The translations under genes and the position numbers were made by a program. This document shows, piece after piece, positions 9,552-20,215 of a stretch of 64,000 nucleotides of DNA. The stretch lies in contig OY759215.1 in NCBI GenBank assembly GCA_963662175.1, positions 28,433,534-28,497,533 on the forward strand, in the 5' to 3' direction. Each line of letters begins with the position of its first letter. The first letter of the stretch is position 1. A model generated the notes under the pieces. That model saw only the letters and a program-made list of their open reading frames with translations. It did not search any database and had not been told where the DNA came from. The stretch is from Aradus depressus. Its lineage: Eukaryota > Arthropoda > Insecta > Hemiptera > Aradidae.

Positions 9552-11711
9552 ATATGTGGGCAATTATTTGTGAAATCTGTCACTCTCTTTGCCCACTTTT
9601 TCCAGCTGAAAGGTTGAAACCTCTACTTTCTATTGTCATATGCCTCCTTAGCTATCTATCATCATCCGCTGAGCTTTACGTCTCCAAAGCCGACAATTGC
9701 ACCTTGTAAAATCAGACAAACGTCATTTTCAACTCTTTCCAATATGGAATCGCATTTTAGCGAAAAAATACACAAATTTGGTCTCTTGCAAAGATTAAAA
9801 CGGCTCCGTTTTGACGTACGGAGCATTAAAAAAAAATTCCGTTTTGCCGGTAACGCGCATATATCGACAGATTGGAAAAATTTTGCAAAAACAAAGTGTT
9901 TATTTTTGATAGTTTAATACATGAAAGTAGTTCCTCCGAACGTTAAAAACGATGTTTTGAAAATTCAGTATTTCAAGTATACAGGGTGTGTCAGCAACCC
10001 TTGGCAATACTTTTGGATATAAGTTCTTCACTTAATTTGGAAGAAAAAAGTACTAATAAACCATGGTCCGATTTGTTCACCTTCAAAAGTTATTCTTGAT
10101 TTCGTAAAATCTATAATATAATCTCTAATATATATATATAATAATGAATCATAATAAAACTCCAATTCAGGACTCCATAAGGATCAGTAGAATCGGTTGA
10201 AGGGAGGAGGCTCTTCTCAAAAACTCTAATAACTGCCGATGTAATGAATTTGTCGACACAAAAATTTGTAAATCTTTAGACTAAAGCACCTCTTGACAAG
10301 TTCCAAAAATACATCCAATTCTTGTTAAAGAATATGAAAAAAACAAAACAAAAAACATGTCTTAAATTGTATGTTATTTTTTTAGTGGTATGTCGTGTTT
10401 CTTAATGTTAGTAGTCACGCAAAGGTATGTTAGGTAGGTACTATGGAGTGAGAGTCCGTGACCCCTTCCCTGAAAGATCCCCAAGAAGGATACGGTCGAT
10501 ATGGCTGACAGTTGAAGAACCATGTCCCAAGGCCATCTCTTACTAATTGATGCAGTCCAAACATCGATTCATCCATACAAAGGTTGATTATTTTATTGGA
10601 CAAGAAAAAAAAAAATCGTTAATCGTTTACAAATTGCCAAACCATTCCTCCTCTCTTTATTTATAGGATCTTTGTATCGTTACTTGAATTGCTTATTCTA
10701 TTGAATAATTTGTAAGCGGTAAAAGAATACCTGCTTAGCTGTTCTTTGGGCTGCACACAACTTTCCCATTTGGTTTTCAGTTTGTTTCAGACATTTTTAC
10801 ACCATTAGTTGAATGTAGGTTATTGTTCAGGATTGTCAGAAATCTAGCAAGCACCGGGAAATTAAATTTGGGTTCTGGAGCATCGTATAAAATTTCGTGT
10901 CGACACATCATTATAAAGGCAGTTATTAGAGTTTTTTAGTTCATTCCCTCCTCTGATTCTCCCCTTCTATTTTCCTTAATGATTAATTCAAAGCTCCCTA
11001 TTCCTTTTGAATAGGGAAATCCTCAAATAAATTTAATTTTGCTAGAGCTTCCTAATTATTGGACACGCACATGATAGGGAAACGGAGAACAGAAAAAAAA
11101 GGGGACACAAAATAATAATAATAATAATAATGAGAACAATGTAAAACAAATAATTTATTATAAGAAAGAAAAAAAAAATACATACATACGTATATTTAAT
11201 GAAGTAAAAAAGAATACAACCTGTTAATCAAAATACAATTAAAAATTAACTTGAGTTTAAAAAGAAATTCTGATCAAAATATGTCAAAAAGATTGGGTAA
11301 ATAATTATTATATATTATCGGACATATCGGATCTATAATAAAAACAAACAGAATATAAATTCTTAAAACAAAAATAAAGGTGTATATATAAATTTATATT
11401 GTTATAAAATAATCACTGAAAGTAATATAATAAAAAATATAATCGACTATGGATTACGTACAACGAAAGTAGTTCCGTAAGAAACAATGTTTGAATACTT
11501 TATATGTAATTAAAACTGAAAATATTAACGTGAGCTCACGATGAAAATAAAAATAAAATGATAAATATCTTTATGTTGACAACAGTGTGGTGAAAATACT
11601 GAAATTGAAATACAAACAAAAATGATGATCTTCGAAGGATGATGGAACCCGAAGAACGGTGAGATCAGAAGAACGAAGCTCATCGGACGAACGAAGACAA
11701 GGATGAACGGG
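9552..11711. other. AT-rich interval with scattered repeat fragments
   Basis: Family D scraps are visible at about 10150-10300 and 10880-10980 (phrases ACTGCCGATGTAATGAA and GGCAGTTATTAG). An ACAGGGTGTGTCAGCAACCC phrase at 9981 resembles a repeat terminus found in many insect genomes. An (AAT)n microsatellite lies near 11113-11131. No gene is recognised. Confidence 0.45.
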
Positions 11712-11960
11712 GACACAGGCAGATAGCAAGTCCAAATAGAAGTTCAAGAAAACCAAAAAAAGGAAGGAGGGCCGTAATAAAATATGGCAATAAATAAAAA
11801 CTTATAATAGGTCCACTCACGGGCATGTATAGCATGGGACTGACAGATCGCAAGTCCAAAGAAAAGAAGTTCAAAATAAAAAGGAGGGCCGTAATAAAAT
11901 ATGGCAATAAAAAATAACAACTATACACTCATCCACTCTTGAGCAACTCTAGCAGGGGAC
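11712..11960. repeat. Two-copy tandem duplication, about 124 bp period
   Basis: GCAAGTCCAAA and GGAGGGCCGTAATAAAATAT recur 124 bp apart (first at 11726, then 11850), followed in both units by CACTC and AGCA-GGGACTGAC. Two diverged copies; no coding potential. Confidence 0.7.
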
Positions 11961-12076
11961 TGACTGGGCCTGAGTCTCAGACTCAGAGAAGGATTAGCCG
12001 TGTGTTTACATTATGAACGTTGTTGACTAAACACTTAAATTTCGTGTCGATACATTCATTAGATTTATGTTATGGT

Positions 12077-12427
12077 GAGGGCGCCGGTAGCTCAGTGGTA
12101 TGCGTGCTTGACTTCTGAGCTCAAGGTCGTGGGTTCGTAGCCCGACCGAGGCCCTTAGTTTATTTTATCTGGGAGGTAAAATAAACTTAAGCACGCCGTC
12201 CTTCGGATGGGACGTTAAGCGATGGTCCCGAGCCTGTACGATGTCAGGTACTCGTTAAAGACCCCTACCCTAGATGAATAAAAATTTAGGTTAGGCAAAA
12301 TTTAGGACTCCCACAGTAGAGTCGGGCTCATGTCCACCAGAGTGACGATAGAGCGCTCTGGAAGTAGGCGATATGACCTCGTTGTTAAAGCCCGGGCATG
12401 AGTCATAAAACCTAACCTAACCTAACC
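12077..12427 (+). mobile_element. SINE-1, full-length copy with exact target duplication
   Basis: The copy is 351 bp. The head carries the A box TAGCTCAGTGGTATGCG and a B-box-like GTGGGTTCGTAGCCC. Then come GGGAGGTAAAATAAAC, the hairpin motif CCGTCCTTCGGATGGGACG, GGTCCCGAGCC, a middle domain with AGAGCGCTCTGG, and a 3' end GCATGAGTCATAAAACC with a (CCTAA)n tail. It is flanked by identical 13-bp repeats TTTATGTTATGGT at 12064-12076 and 12428-12440. The target duplication shows LINE-mediated insertion. This is the best reference copy of the family in the window. Confidence 0.92.
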
Positions 12428-12440
12428 TTTATGTTATGGT

Positions 12441-12889
12441 TTAGCCCCGCTTCCAATCCTCACATTCCCTTCTTAGACTGATTTGAAACAAAACCGGAAG
12501 GTGTCCTTATGGGGTTCTCGATGTTCTTGTACAATTTTTACTAAAATGGAATTTCAGAAATTTCATGTTTTTCGACCTATAGATTCCAAATATGAAAAAA
12601 AATTCTGTGTGAATTGAATGGCTAATGGCCAAACTTGAAATCTTTGGTCAAAAAAAGTTAGATTTTTCTAAAAAAGTCTCATTTTGATCCTGACATCGTA
12701 AAACATGGCAAAAACTCAAGATAGAATTATTTCATGACTAAATAACATTCCTCTTGCTATTTGATAACGATCGATCTTTTCAATCCATTACACATTTAGA
12801 AAGTCTCTCCCAGAAATTTGTTTAAATAAGTGATCCGTTCGATATGGGATAGGTGGCTTTTGAATAACTCAATTATCATTATCTAATTT
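12441..12889. other. Unremarkable AT-rich interval
   Basis: No recognised gene. A weak family D echo at 12450-12600 (AGACTGATTTG...GGGGTTCTCGATG, ATGGAATTTCAG, CATGTTTTTCGACC) suggests a very old copy. Confidence 0.4.
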
Positions 12890-13450
12890 TTACTTTCTTG
12901 TACCCATAGTAGAAGGAAGTATTGTAATCGTGCGAAAATCCGAGATCGAGTTTTCAACGAATTTTCAAGGTCCCTTGAATACGTTTTGACCATTTTCGCG
13001 ATGATGTCTGTCTGTGCATATGCGTATGTAATTGGAAAGCTCTCTACCGCAAAAAAGATTGTAGCCATGAACTTGAAATTTAGAATAGGGGCTCACAGCT
13101 AACTTAGATCAGGTTTTGGCCGAAATCGGACGAAAATTGAGACCACTTTACTTCTGGACTATACACTCATCCAAGTACATTTTACACCCATCTAAGTACA
13201 TTTTACAATATACCGCTTATGTTTATGAACTAATCAAAAATCTTTGCAAGTAATAGTTCTATGGAATACCGATATACATATTTTGTATTCAATACGATCT
13301 TTTGCTGGTCGTCCCGTTTTTGTGATACATGCCAAAAACCGTCCAGAAATGTCGTTTTGAAACAAATATTTATAGACGTTTCCTTGATTTACCCGAAAAC
13401 GGTTCGTCCTATCGAAAAATTGGTACTTACCACAAATGTTCCTTGAAAGA
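12890..13450 (+). mobile_element. Family E interspersed repeat
   Basis: It starts with TACTTTCTTGTACCCATAG and GGAAGTATTGTAATCGTGCG. Shared blocks follow in order: CGAGATCGAGTTTTCAACG, ATGATGTCTGTCTGTG, GTAGCCATGAACTTGAAATT, TTTATGAACTAATCAAAAA, GTCCAGAAATGTCGTTTTGA and AACGGTTCGTCCTATCGAAA. The same blocks occur at 20415 (reversed), 46140, 49440, 51240 (reversed) and 61650. Non-coding. Confidence 0.75.
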
Positions 13451-13479
13451 AGATTTAATTATACCCTACAAAGAAACAA

Positions 13480-13612
13480 AAAAGTACCTCTGATGCCAAC
13501 TCATTACTTTCATAAACCCAGTATTGCCAGTATGAAATGATTTTGAGAAGTGGAGTGATCTGTAAGCGTGGTTGGTATAAGAAAGTCCTGTTATGGCCAC
13601 GTCACATTTTTT
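13480..13612 (+). mobile_element. Family G MITE, right half
   Basis: Contains GATGCCAACTCATTACTTTC, CCAGTATTGCCAGTATGAAA, GTGATCTGTAAGCGTGGTTG and GTCCTGTTATGGCCA, which is the right half of the foldback element seen complete at 62060-62311. Confidence 0.65.
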
Positions 13613-13764
13613 TATCGAAGGTTGATTGGGTTAAATTGAATTTATCTCTGTTATCGCTATTATAACAATTAGTGATTGTATTATATTGTGATTTCTTTCC
13701 AATCTTTAAACTATTTAGTTTTCGTTTAGCTAAATGGTTAAATTTACAATTATCATTTTATTTC

Positions 13765-14045
13765 TCCTTCTGTACGAGGTCAATGAGAAATTGTATAACC
13801 AGTCAGAAGTTCGAAGTTGAGTTTTATGTTTTCCGAACATTTGTTCGTTTTTCGGTGGTCCAGACGTCAGCTACTACTTGCTGGCTCAAAGTTTTCGCTT
13901 TCCCTTCAAAGATAAACCACAGTTTGAGCTAAAAAATCAATAGTTGTCTTACGTAGGGACTTTTGAGTCCTCATACTAAATTTTGTGTCGATATATTTAT
14001 TACATAGGCAGTTATTAGAGTTTTTGAATCGAGCTCTCTCCTTTG
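13765..14045. mobile_element. Family D copy with inverted halves
   Basis: The left part is in + orientation (CCAGTCAGAAGTTCGAAGTT, GAGTTTTATGTTTTCC). The right part carries reversed family D phrases (GTGTCGATATATTTATTACA, GGCAGTTATTAGAGTTTTTG). It forms the left flank of the LTR retrotransposon. Confidence 0.6.
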
Positions 14046-14110
14046 TTTGCCCGGTTTCGGAATTTTTTTTATATTTTATTTTTTTATTAATTTTTTATTT
14101 ATATATATAT

Positions 14111-15119
14111 TGTAACGTTCTATATTGTCCATTACATGTAATATTTAAGAAATGGAAAATAAAATAAGTAAATACAATCAGTTAGTAGACCTAAGGAAGG
14201 TTACTGGGGGTTATCAAATCGATTTGTACCAGGGTCGATATAGTTTCAAAATATATCAAATCATTTATTTCAATTATGTCATAAAAATTAAATGTTAGGC
14301 TAATAATTAGTTAACTATTAATGTAAGCAACTAGGATTGTATACGGGAATATGAAAGTGATATAAAAAAAACCCAGATGTTTAATGCTAAAGGCTGTAAA
14401 AATTGTGGGCCAATGACGGAGCTGAATCCAAAACGAGAGAGAGGTGGTCTGTCCCCTCGTGGAGAGAGTCGTTGTTCAGAGTGAGATGTGAGAGGGTGTC
14501 TGTGGAGGGATCTGTGGAAAGATGTGCAGTGGAGTAAGTGTGATTGTCTGAGGACATAGAAGAAAAAGTGTGTGTGTATCCCGTAATAATGAAGATCAAC
14601 TGGTAAAGACATCCAGAGGCGAATAATTAGGAAATGAGGAATGGCTGTTTCATGATGGAATGACTAACAAAAATCAGGAGAGGACATCAGAGGTCTACCA
14701 ACAATCCCATCTCATCAGTGGTACAAAACGAAATCATCAATCATCAACTCAATACAGCATGCAAGCCCCGCAGGTTTAGTTGAATGTGTGTTTAAAAAAA
14801 AGAAAATCTTTATGTCTGTAATTTTTATGTGATACTAACCCATGAAAAAAAACGTGCCATGATGAAATTTAAAATAAAGGAAAATTGTAACAAATTATTT
14901 TAAAGTAATTATTTTATTTATAAATTATACATAACCCGGTCCATTAATAATCGTTATTGTATATAACTATTATTAATATAATTTAAATAAGAATATCAAG
15001 TAGCACAAATTATAAGCGTTACAAATGTCGCCTTCGAACAGGGACATTAAAATGTTAAATGTAACCGAATAGAATATTTGTTACAAATTTAAATGTAACC
15101 CATATAAACAAGCGTTACA
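14111..15119 (+). repeat. 5' LTR
   Basis: 1009 bp, TGTAACG...CGTTACA. The antisense open frames in the LTR are shadows that recur unchanged in the other LTR. Near its 3' end (15015-15110) the LTR contains an internal copy of its own end plus a primer-site-like segment; see the tandem duplication entry. Confidence 0.95.
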
Positions 15120-15140
15120 AATGTCGCTTCGAACAGGGAC
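15015..15140 (+). repeat. 96-bp duplication spanning the LTR end and primer-binding site
   Basis: AGCGTTACAAATGTCGC followed by TTCGAACAGGGAC occurs at 15015-15045 and again at 15111-15140, 96 bp apart. The first occurrence is inside the LTR. The second straddles the LTR/interior border. The LTR therefore carries a fossil 'LTR end + primer site' in its U5 part. Confidence 0.85.
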
Positions 15141-15144
15141 TTGA
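15122..15144 (+). promoter_or_regulatory. Primer-binding site, Lys-tRNA-like
   Basis: The segment TGTCGCTTCGAACAGGGACT continues with TGAA and lies 2 bp after the LTR. CGAACAGGGACTTGAA is complementary to the T-arm side of a tRNA-Lys(UUU) 3' end; the distal TGGCGCC part is altered to TGTCGCT. A second partial match, TGGCGCCCGAA, is at 15162-15172. The assignment follows from known tRNA-Lys 3' sequence and retroviral-type priming; it is inference. Confidence 0.6.
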
Positions 15145-15261
15145 AATATTAAATTTTTATATGGCGCCCGAAAAGAAAATTATAAAAGGACCTTATGTAT
15201 AATTTTGTAAAAATATTTGTAAAAATTAATTTTAAAACTGTATAAAAAGTTAGCGTCCAAA

Positions 15262-16242
15262 ATGGCCGACTATAATAGAAGTTCTCAGAGAACGAATCCG
15301 AACAATAATGGCGGACAAAATAGAATAAATTATGATAATTGCCTTCAGCCGGAGAGTGAGACGAATATAAATTTAAACACAATGATGGAAATGATAATAA
15401 AAAATATGAACGCAAATCATTCGGAAATGAATTCAAAATTTGAAATACAATCAAAACATTTTAATGAAGTAAACGTAAAATTTGAAATGCAATCAAAAAA
15501 TTTTAATGAAATGAATTCAAAATTCGAGCAACAATCAAAACATTTTAATGAAATGAATTCAAAAATTGATGAAATAAAAGAGGACGTAAGCATAGAATTT
15601 GAAAATTTAAATAAAGATTTAAACAAACGTTTCGATCAATTTAATAAAATTGTTGATCTGAAAGTTAGTGATCAAAGTTTAGAAATAAATCATAAATGTG
15701 AACAATTAAATAATAAGATAGAAAGTGCGGTAGAAGCTGTCGAGAGTAAATTAAATCGAAATATGATTGTAGATAGACAGGAAAATGGAGAAATAAAGGA
15801 AAATAATGAAACACAGAAGAAAATAAAATTCAATAAGAAGATAGACAAATTTAAATTTATTAAAACCATAATAACTAATGGTATTGTTATAAAAAAACAT
15901 AAGTATGATAATTGTAGAAAAATAAAAGTATTATACAATAAAAAAATCACAAACTTAAGAAAACATGAGATAAATAAAATTAAAAGTCCTAGAAAAATCG
16001 GATATCGAAAAACAAATTTTCATAGATGTGTAAATGAACATAACTATAACAAGTGTAAAAAACTTGAGTTCAAAAATAATCATAATAAAAATAATTTGGA
16101 AAATTCGAAAACAAAATATCTACGTCAAAGAAATAAACGAATAAAGAAAAAGATAAGTTTAAACATTAGTAACAAATTTAGGAGAAAAGATAATCGTAAA
16201 CTAAATTATAAATATAAAAGAAAGAAAATAATAAGTGTTTAA
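15262..16242 (+). CDS. Gag-like coiled-coil protein of the LTR element
   Basis: A 326-residue intact ORF and the only one in the element. Residues 1-40 are polar, with many Asn and Gln. Residues about 50-105 hold four near-repeats of a 14-residue unit (FNEMNSKFEQQSKH type), a predicted coiled coil that continues through residue 170 (EIKEDVSIEFENLNKDLNKR). The C-terminal half, from about 185, is extremely Lys/Arg/Asn-rich and probably binds nucleic acid. No CCHC knuckle, protease or RT motif is seen, and the frame ends at TAA with non-coding DNA behind it. Long coiled-coil N-termini occur in Gags of insect Ty3/gypsy elements, so a truncated Gag is my reading. A role in multimerisation or packaging is inferred. 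Confidence 0.7.
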   Translation: MADYNRSSQRTNPNNNGGQNRINYDNCLQPESETNINLNTMMEMIIKNMNANHSEMNSKFEIQSKHFNEVNVKFEMQSKNFNEMNSKFEQQSKHFNEMNSKIDEIKEDVSIEFENLNKDLNKRFDQFNKIVDLKVSDQSLEINHKCEQLNNKIESAVEAVESKLNRNMIVDRQENGEIKENNETQKKIKFNKKIDKFKFIKTIITNGIVIKKHKYDNCRKIKVLYNKKITNLRKHEINKIKSPRKIGYRKTNFHRCVNEHNYNKCKKLEFKNNHNKNNLENSKTKYLRQRNKRIKKKISLNISNKFRRKDNRKLNYKYKRKKIISV

Positions 16243-18343
16243 CCGATGAAATTTTGGATATTGAAAATTGCTTGTCTAGGATTATGATCTGGAACTATAA
16301 AATGTAACATTAAAATTAATAAAAAAATTAAACATAGAAAGTATCAGTTAATATGTTGAATTTTGTCGAAATGAATAATTGCAAAATAAAATGATATAAT
16401 TAATTAATGAAAAATGTACCTGAGATTTGATATCACAATTTTATCTGTCAAGAATTGTTTGCATGTAAAATTTGAGTTAATAAAAATCAATAAAAAAAAA
16501 AAAAAATAAAATTAATCTAAACAAAGAAGTTGTCACTCGGTGTTTGAGCGGTCTAATTAATAAATAATTGAAAGTAAAGAATAAATTAAACTAAAGTTAG
16601 AAATAAAAATATGGAGCGTAGTTAACATGATATGTCAACCAAGTCTAGATTGAGGAGACGAACTGATGAATAGATAAAGGATAAGACAGCTATTTAGAGT
16701 ATGTTATGATAAACAACTGATATTTGTAAACAGCCCAACAAATGTCAATATTGGGTGTGTGTATTTTATTTTATGGTATATCTTGTTATATTTTAATATG
16801 ATGTATGCTATTTTGTTGTATTAGAGTGGTGGTATTGTAAAAGAGGTAATAATGACCAATGTTGGGTCTGAGACTGATTGAGAATATGAGAGTGGGTGAT
16901 GCTCTGTCTAAGAATAAAAAAAAAAAAATAATAATAATTATAATTAAATTAAATTATATGTAAATAATGGGTAGTGAACTCTGCATTCTGTACAGAATAT
17001 TTTTGATTTTAAATGTTTTTAAATAAAAACATATTTATTTATTGTAATATTATATTTATGGTGGTTATTTTTTATGGGAAATTTTATAATAAGGGTTAGT
17101 CTCGAATTGAACTATTTATTGATATTTATGCATGCAATGTTTTATGGTATTGGTGATAAAAGGGTAATAAAAAATATTTATAAAAAAAAAAAAAAAAAAA
17201 TATTAGTTTAAAGGGTCTGTTATTGTTATTTAACCGTAATTGTCAACAACGTGGGCCATGTTGATTTAAGGAGTTTAGCGTCCTTACGGAAACGAGTTAT
17301 ATTAACCCACAAATGGTTTTTGAGAGCGATAATCGCTCGTAGGTTCAGAATAATAGATTGATAAAAGGAATTATCCTAAATTGGATAATAAAAAAATAAA
17401 AACATATAATATTGAAATATAACCTTGAAAGTAATTCCGTATAATAATAATAATAATAAATAATAATAAATAAAAAAAAAAATTTTGTAAGTGAAACGGG
17501 GAAAATGTTATAAGAATATTTTTTTTAAGAATATCATCTTAAGAGCATTATATAAAAATTAGTGCAGTAAATCAATAGGGAAAGTAAGTCGAGATAGCGT
17601 AAATAAAAGTAGTAAAATATAAATAATTATCTGAGTTATGTCTAATTGTGACAGTGATGTTATTAATAAATGGAATATTAAATAATAAATAAATATGGTA
17701 ATGAAGGAAGTAAATAAAAAAAAAATATAGATAATTGAAAGGAGAGAGGGAATTGTACTTTTAAATAGAAGGAAGGATTAAAGAATGATTATTAAAAATT
17801 TTTTTAGGCTTAGCCTATAGGTGGGAAGGAATTGGATTATGAGTATTTTATGGTAGTAGGCGAAGATCCAAGGAGATCAGGATGGTTAAGAGATACCAGG
17901 GAGATTATTTAATAATTTTAGATTATATTAAGGAGTGTGGGTAAATTGTATGGCAAATTAATGATTAGTGTTGGAATTTTGAATGTAGAATTTGCGTATG
18001 GAGAATAGAGTAGTGGTAGATAGAAGAAATGAGAAGGGTAAAGTAATATATTTCATAAAAAATAAAGTAAAATAAGAAAATAAATCTAATATAACATTAT
18101 GATAAGACGTAAATAAATTAATTGAATTGGATTTGTTACCTAATTGTTGTGTAATATTATTAAAGAGAGTTACCTTGAAGAATGTATTCCATAATAGACA
18201 AAAAATTTGTGTGTAATTAATTAATTATAGAAACTGGGTCACCATATTATTTTTAGTCGCCAAGTGGTACATATAACCATAAGATTATGAAATAGTTTGG
18301 TACTAAACACGTATGTAGGCAAATGAATGATATATTTTGATAT
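16243..18343. other. Internal non-coding region of the LTR element
   Basis: About 2.1 kb, strongly A/T-rich with long A-runs (for example 16493-16506, 17181-17199). No open frame and no pol motif is seen. It presumably holds packaging and replication signals of the non-autonomous element. Confidence 0.7.
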
Positions 18344-18358
18344 TTTAGCAGAGGGCAA
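18344..18358 (+). promoter_or_regulatory. Candidate polypurine tract
   Basis: AGCAGAGGGCAA lies directly before the 3' LTR (TGTAACG), the position required for plus-strand priming. It is short and not purely purine, so the call rests on position. Confidence 0.5.
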
Positions 18359-19367
18359 TGTAACGTTCTATATTGTCCATTACATGTAATATTTAAGAAA
18401 TGGAAAATAAAATAAGTAAATACAATCAGTTAGTAGACCTAAGGAAGGTTACTGGGGGTTATCAAATCGATTTGTACCAGGGTCGATATAGTTTCAAAAT
18501 ATATCAAATCATTTATTTCAATTATGTCATAAAAATTAAATGTTAGGCTAATAATTAGTTAACTATTAATGTAAGCAACTAGGATTGTATACGGGAATAT
18601 GAAAGTGATATAAAAAAACCCAGATGTTTAATGCTAAAGGCTGTAAAAAATTGTGGGCCAATGACGGAGCTGAATCCAAAACGAGAGAGAGGTGGTCTGT
18701 CCCCTCGTGGAGAGAGTCGTTGTTCAGAGTGAGATGTGAGAGGGTGTCTGTGGAGGGATCTGTGGAAAGATGTGCAGTGGAGTAAGTGTGATTGTCTGAG
18801 GACATAGAAGAAAAAGTGTGTGTGTATCCCGTAATAATGAAGATCAACTGGTAAAGACATCCAGAGGCGAATAATTAGGAAATGAGGAATGGCTGTTTCA
18901 TGATGGAATGACTAACAAAAATCAGGAGAGGACATCAGAGGTCTACCAACAATCCCATCTCATCAGTGGTACAAAACGAAATCATCAATCATCAACTCAA
19001 TACAGCATGCAAGCCCCGCAGGTTTAGTTGAATGTGTGTTTAAAAAAAAGAAAATCTTTATGTCTGTAATTTTTATGTGATACTAACCCATGAAAAAAAA
19101 CGTGCCATGATGAAATTTAAAATAAAGGAAAATTGTAACAAATTATTTTAAAGTAATTATTTTATTTATAAATTATACATAACCCGGTCCATTAATAATC
19201 GTTATTGTATATAACTATTATTAATATAATTTAAATAAGAATATCAAGTAGCACAAATTATAAGCGTTACAAATGTCGCCTTCGAACAGGGACATTAAAA
19301 TGTTAAATGTAACCGAATAGAATATTTGTTACAAATTTAAATGTAACCCATATAAACAAGCGTTACA
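18359..19367 (+). repeat. 3' LTR
   Basis: 1009 bp, same boundaries as the 5' LTR. Relative to it, one A-run has 7 instead of 8 A (near 18612) and another 6 instead of 5 (near 18645). No other difference was noticed on reading. Confidence 0.95.
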
Positions 19368-20029
19368 ATATATATATAATATGTTAATATTGAGATATAT
19401 TATTTAATTATTTTTCTGATTAAATTGTGATATTGTATGGTAGTTCCCCCCCTCCCCCCCCCCCCCTTCTGTTCTGTCCCCCTCCCTCACTCTTCTCCTT
19501 CCACTCCTCCCCCTCCCCCTCTCCTCCCACCCTCTATCTTGACTTTTTTCAAAATATTACCACCAGTCATAAGTCTGTATCCTGTACACTTGACAATGCT
19601 CTAACCAGCGAAATATATTGTCTTTTATATAAATATAGTGGAATTTTTGACTCGTTCTGTGTTTTATTCAGTAGTATGTATTTTTAGTATTCAGCTGTTT
19701 TGTGGAGTTACACGAGTGATGCCCAATATGTTCTACAATGTAAGATCATACTTAGTGTCTGCTTTTATATCTGAAATACATGAAACCTTCCGTGACTTAC
19801 ATGATGCATACATAGACTGTATAAAGTATGCATATCCCCTCCCATGTCTGCTGTCACTTGGACTGAGAATATCTTTACTGTCTTCATGGTTGGTTACAGA
19901 TGGCAGACATGGTTCTCTTCCAGAATTTTTTTTTCTTCTAAAACATATTACATAGGTTCTCAAAAACCTTTTTTTTTGCTCATATATGTAAAAAATGTAA
20001 CCATTATCGACCCTATGGGATCCTAAGAT
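19368..20029. other. Interval between LTR element and MITE
   Basis: It starts with a TA-rich stretch, then a C/CT-rich run (19446-19540). A 10-bp inverted repeat CCATGTCTGC/GCAGACATGG at about 19843-19912 is too short to call an element. No gene is recognised. Confidence 0.45.
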
Positions 20030-20215
20030 GATTTACCACCTCCATTTAACAGATCACTCTCTCTCCCAACCTCCCCTTTGGCGTCAGCGGTTTTTACAGC
20101 GTAATTCTGAGAGTGACTTTCTTATACCCACCAGTATTTCCAGTATGAAATGAATTTTAGGGGGGAAGAGATAGCGATCTGCAAAAGCGTGGTTGATTTA
20201 AGAAAATCCTGAAAA
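20030..20215. mobile_element. Family G MITE
   Basis: Left side ACAGATCACTCTCTCTCCC, centre TTGGCGTCAGCGGTTTT, right side TTCTTATACCCACCAGTATT, GATCTGCAAAAGCGTGGTTG and AAAATCCTG. This is the foldback layout of the element at 62060-62311, more diverged. Confidence 0.65.

Larger units (their letters stand above)
14111..19367 (+). mobile_element. Complete non-autonomous LTR retrotransposon (LARD-like), very young
   Basis: A 5257-bp element with two 1009-bp LTRs (14111-15119 and 18359-19367) that start TGTAACG and end CGTTACA. The LTRs differ only by one A more or fewer in two A-runs. The 3239-bp interior has a Lys-tRNA-like primer site, one Gag-like ORF and about 2.1 kb of AT-rich non-coding DNA; no protease, RT, RNase H or integrase is present. 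The flanks on both sides are ATATAT, so a target duplication exists but its length cannot be read in the low-complexity site. It must have been mobilised by an autonomous relative elsewhere. Ty3/gypsy affinity is inferred from the Gag style and primer site and is not proven. Confidence 0.93.

Noticed and set aside
12081..12155. tRNA-like segments with A and B boxes in SINE-1 and SINE-2 copies
   Set aside because: They do not fold into full cloverleaves with paired acceptor stems and are always followed by the SINE body, so they are SINE heads and not tRNA genes.
12409..12427. Telomeric repeat array
   Set aside because: Only about four CCTAA units at a SINE end. It is a SINE tail and not a telomere.
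14331..14612. 93-codon antisense frames in the LTRs (also 18566-18860)
   Set aside because: They lie antisense in the LTRs and the frame differs between the two LTRs because of single-A length changes, so no protein is conserved.
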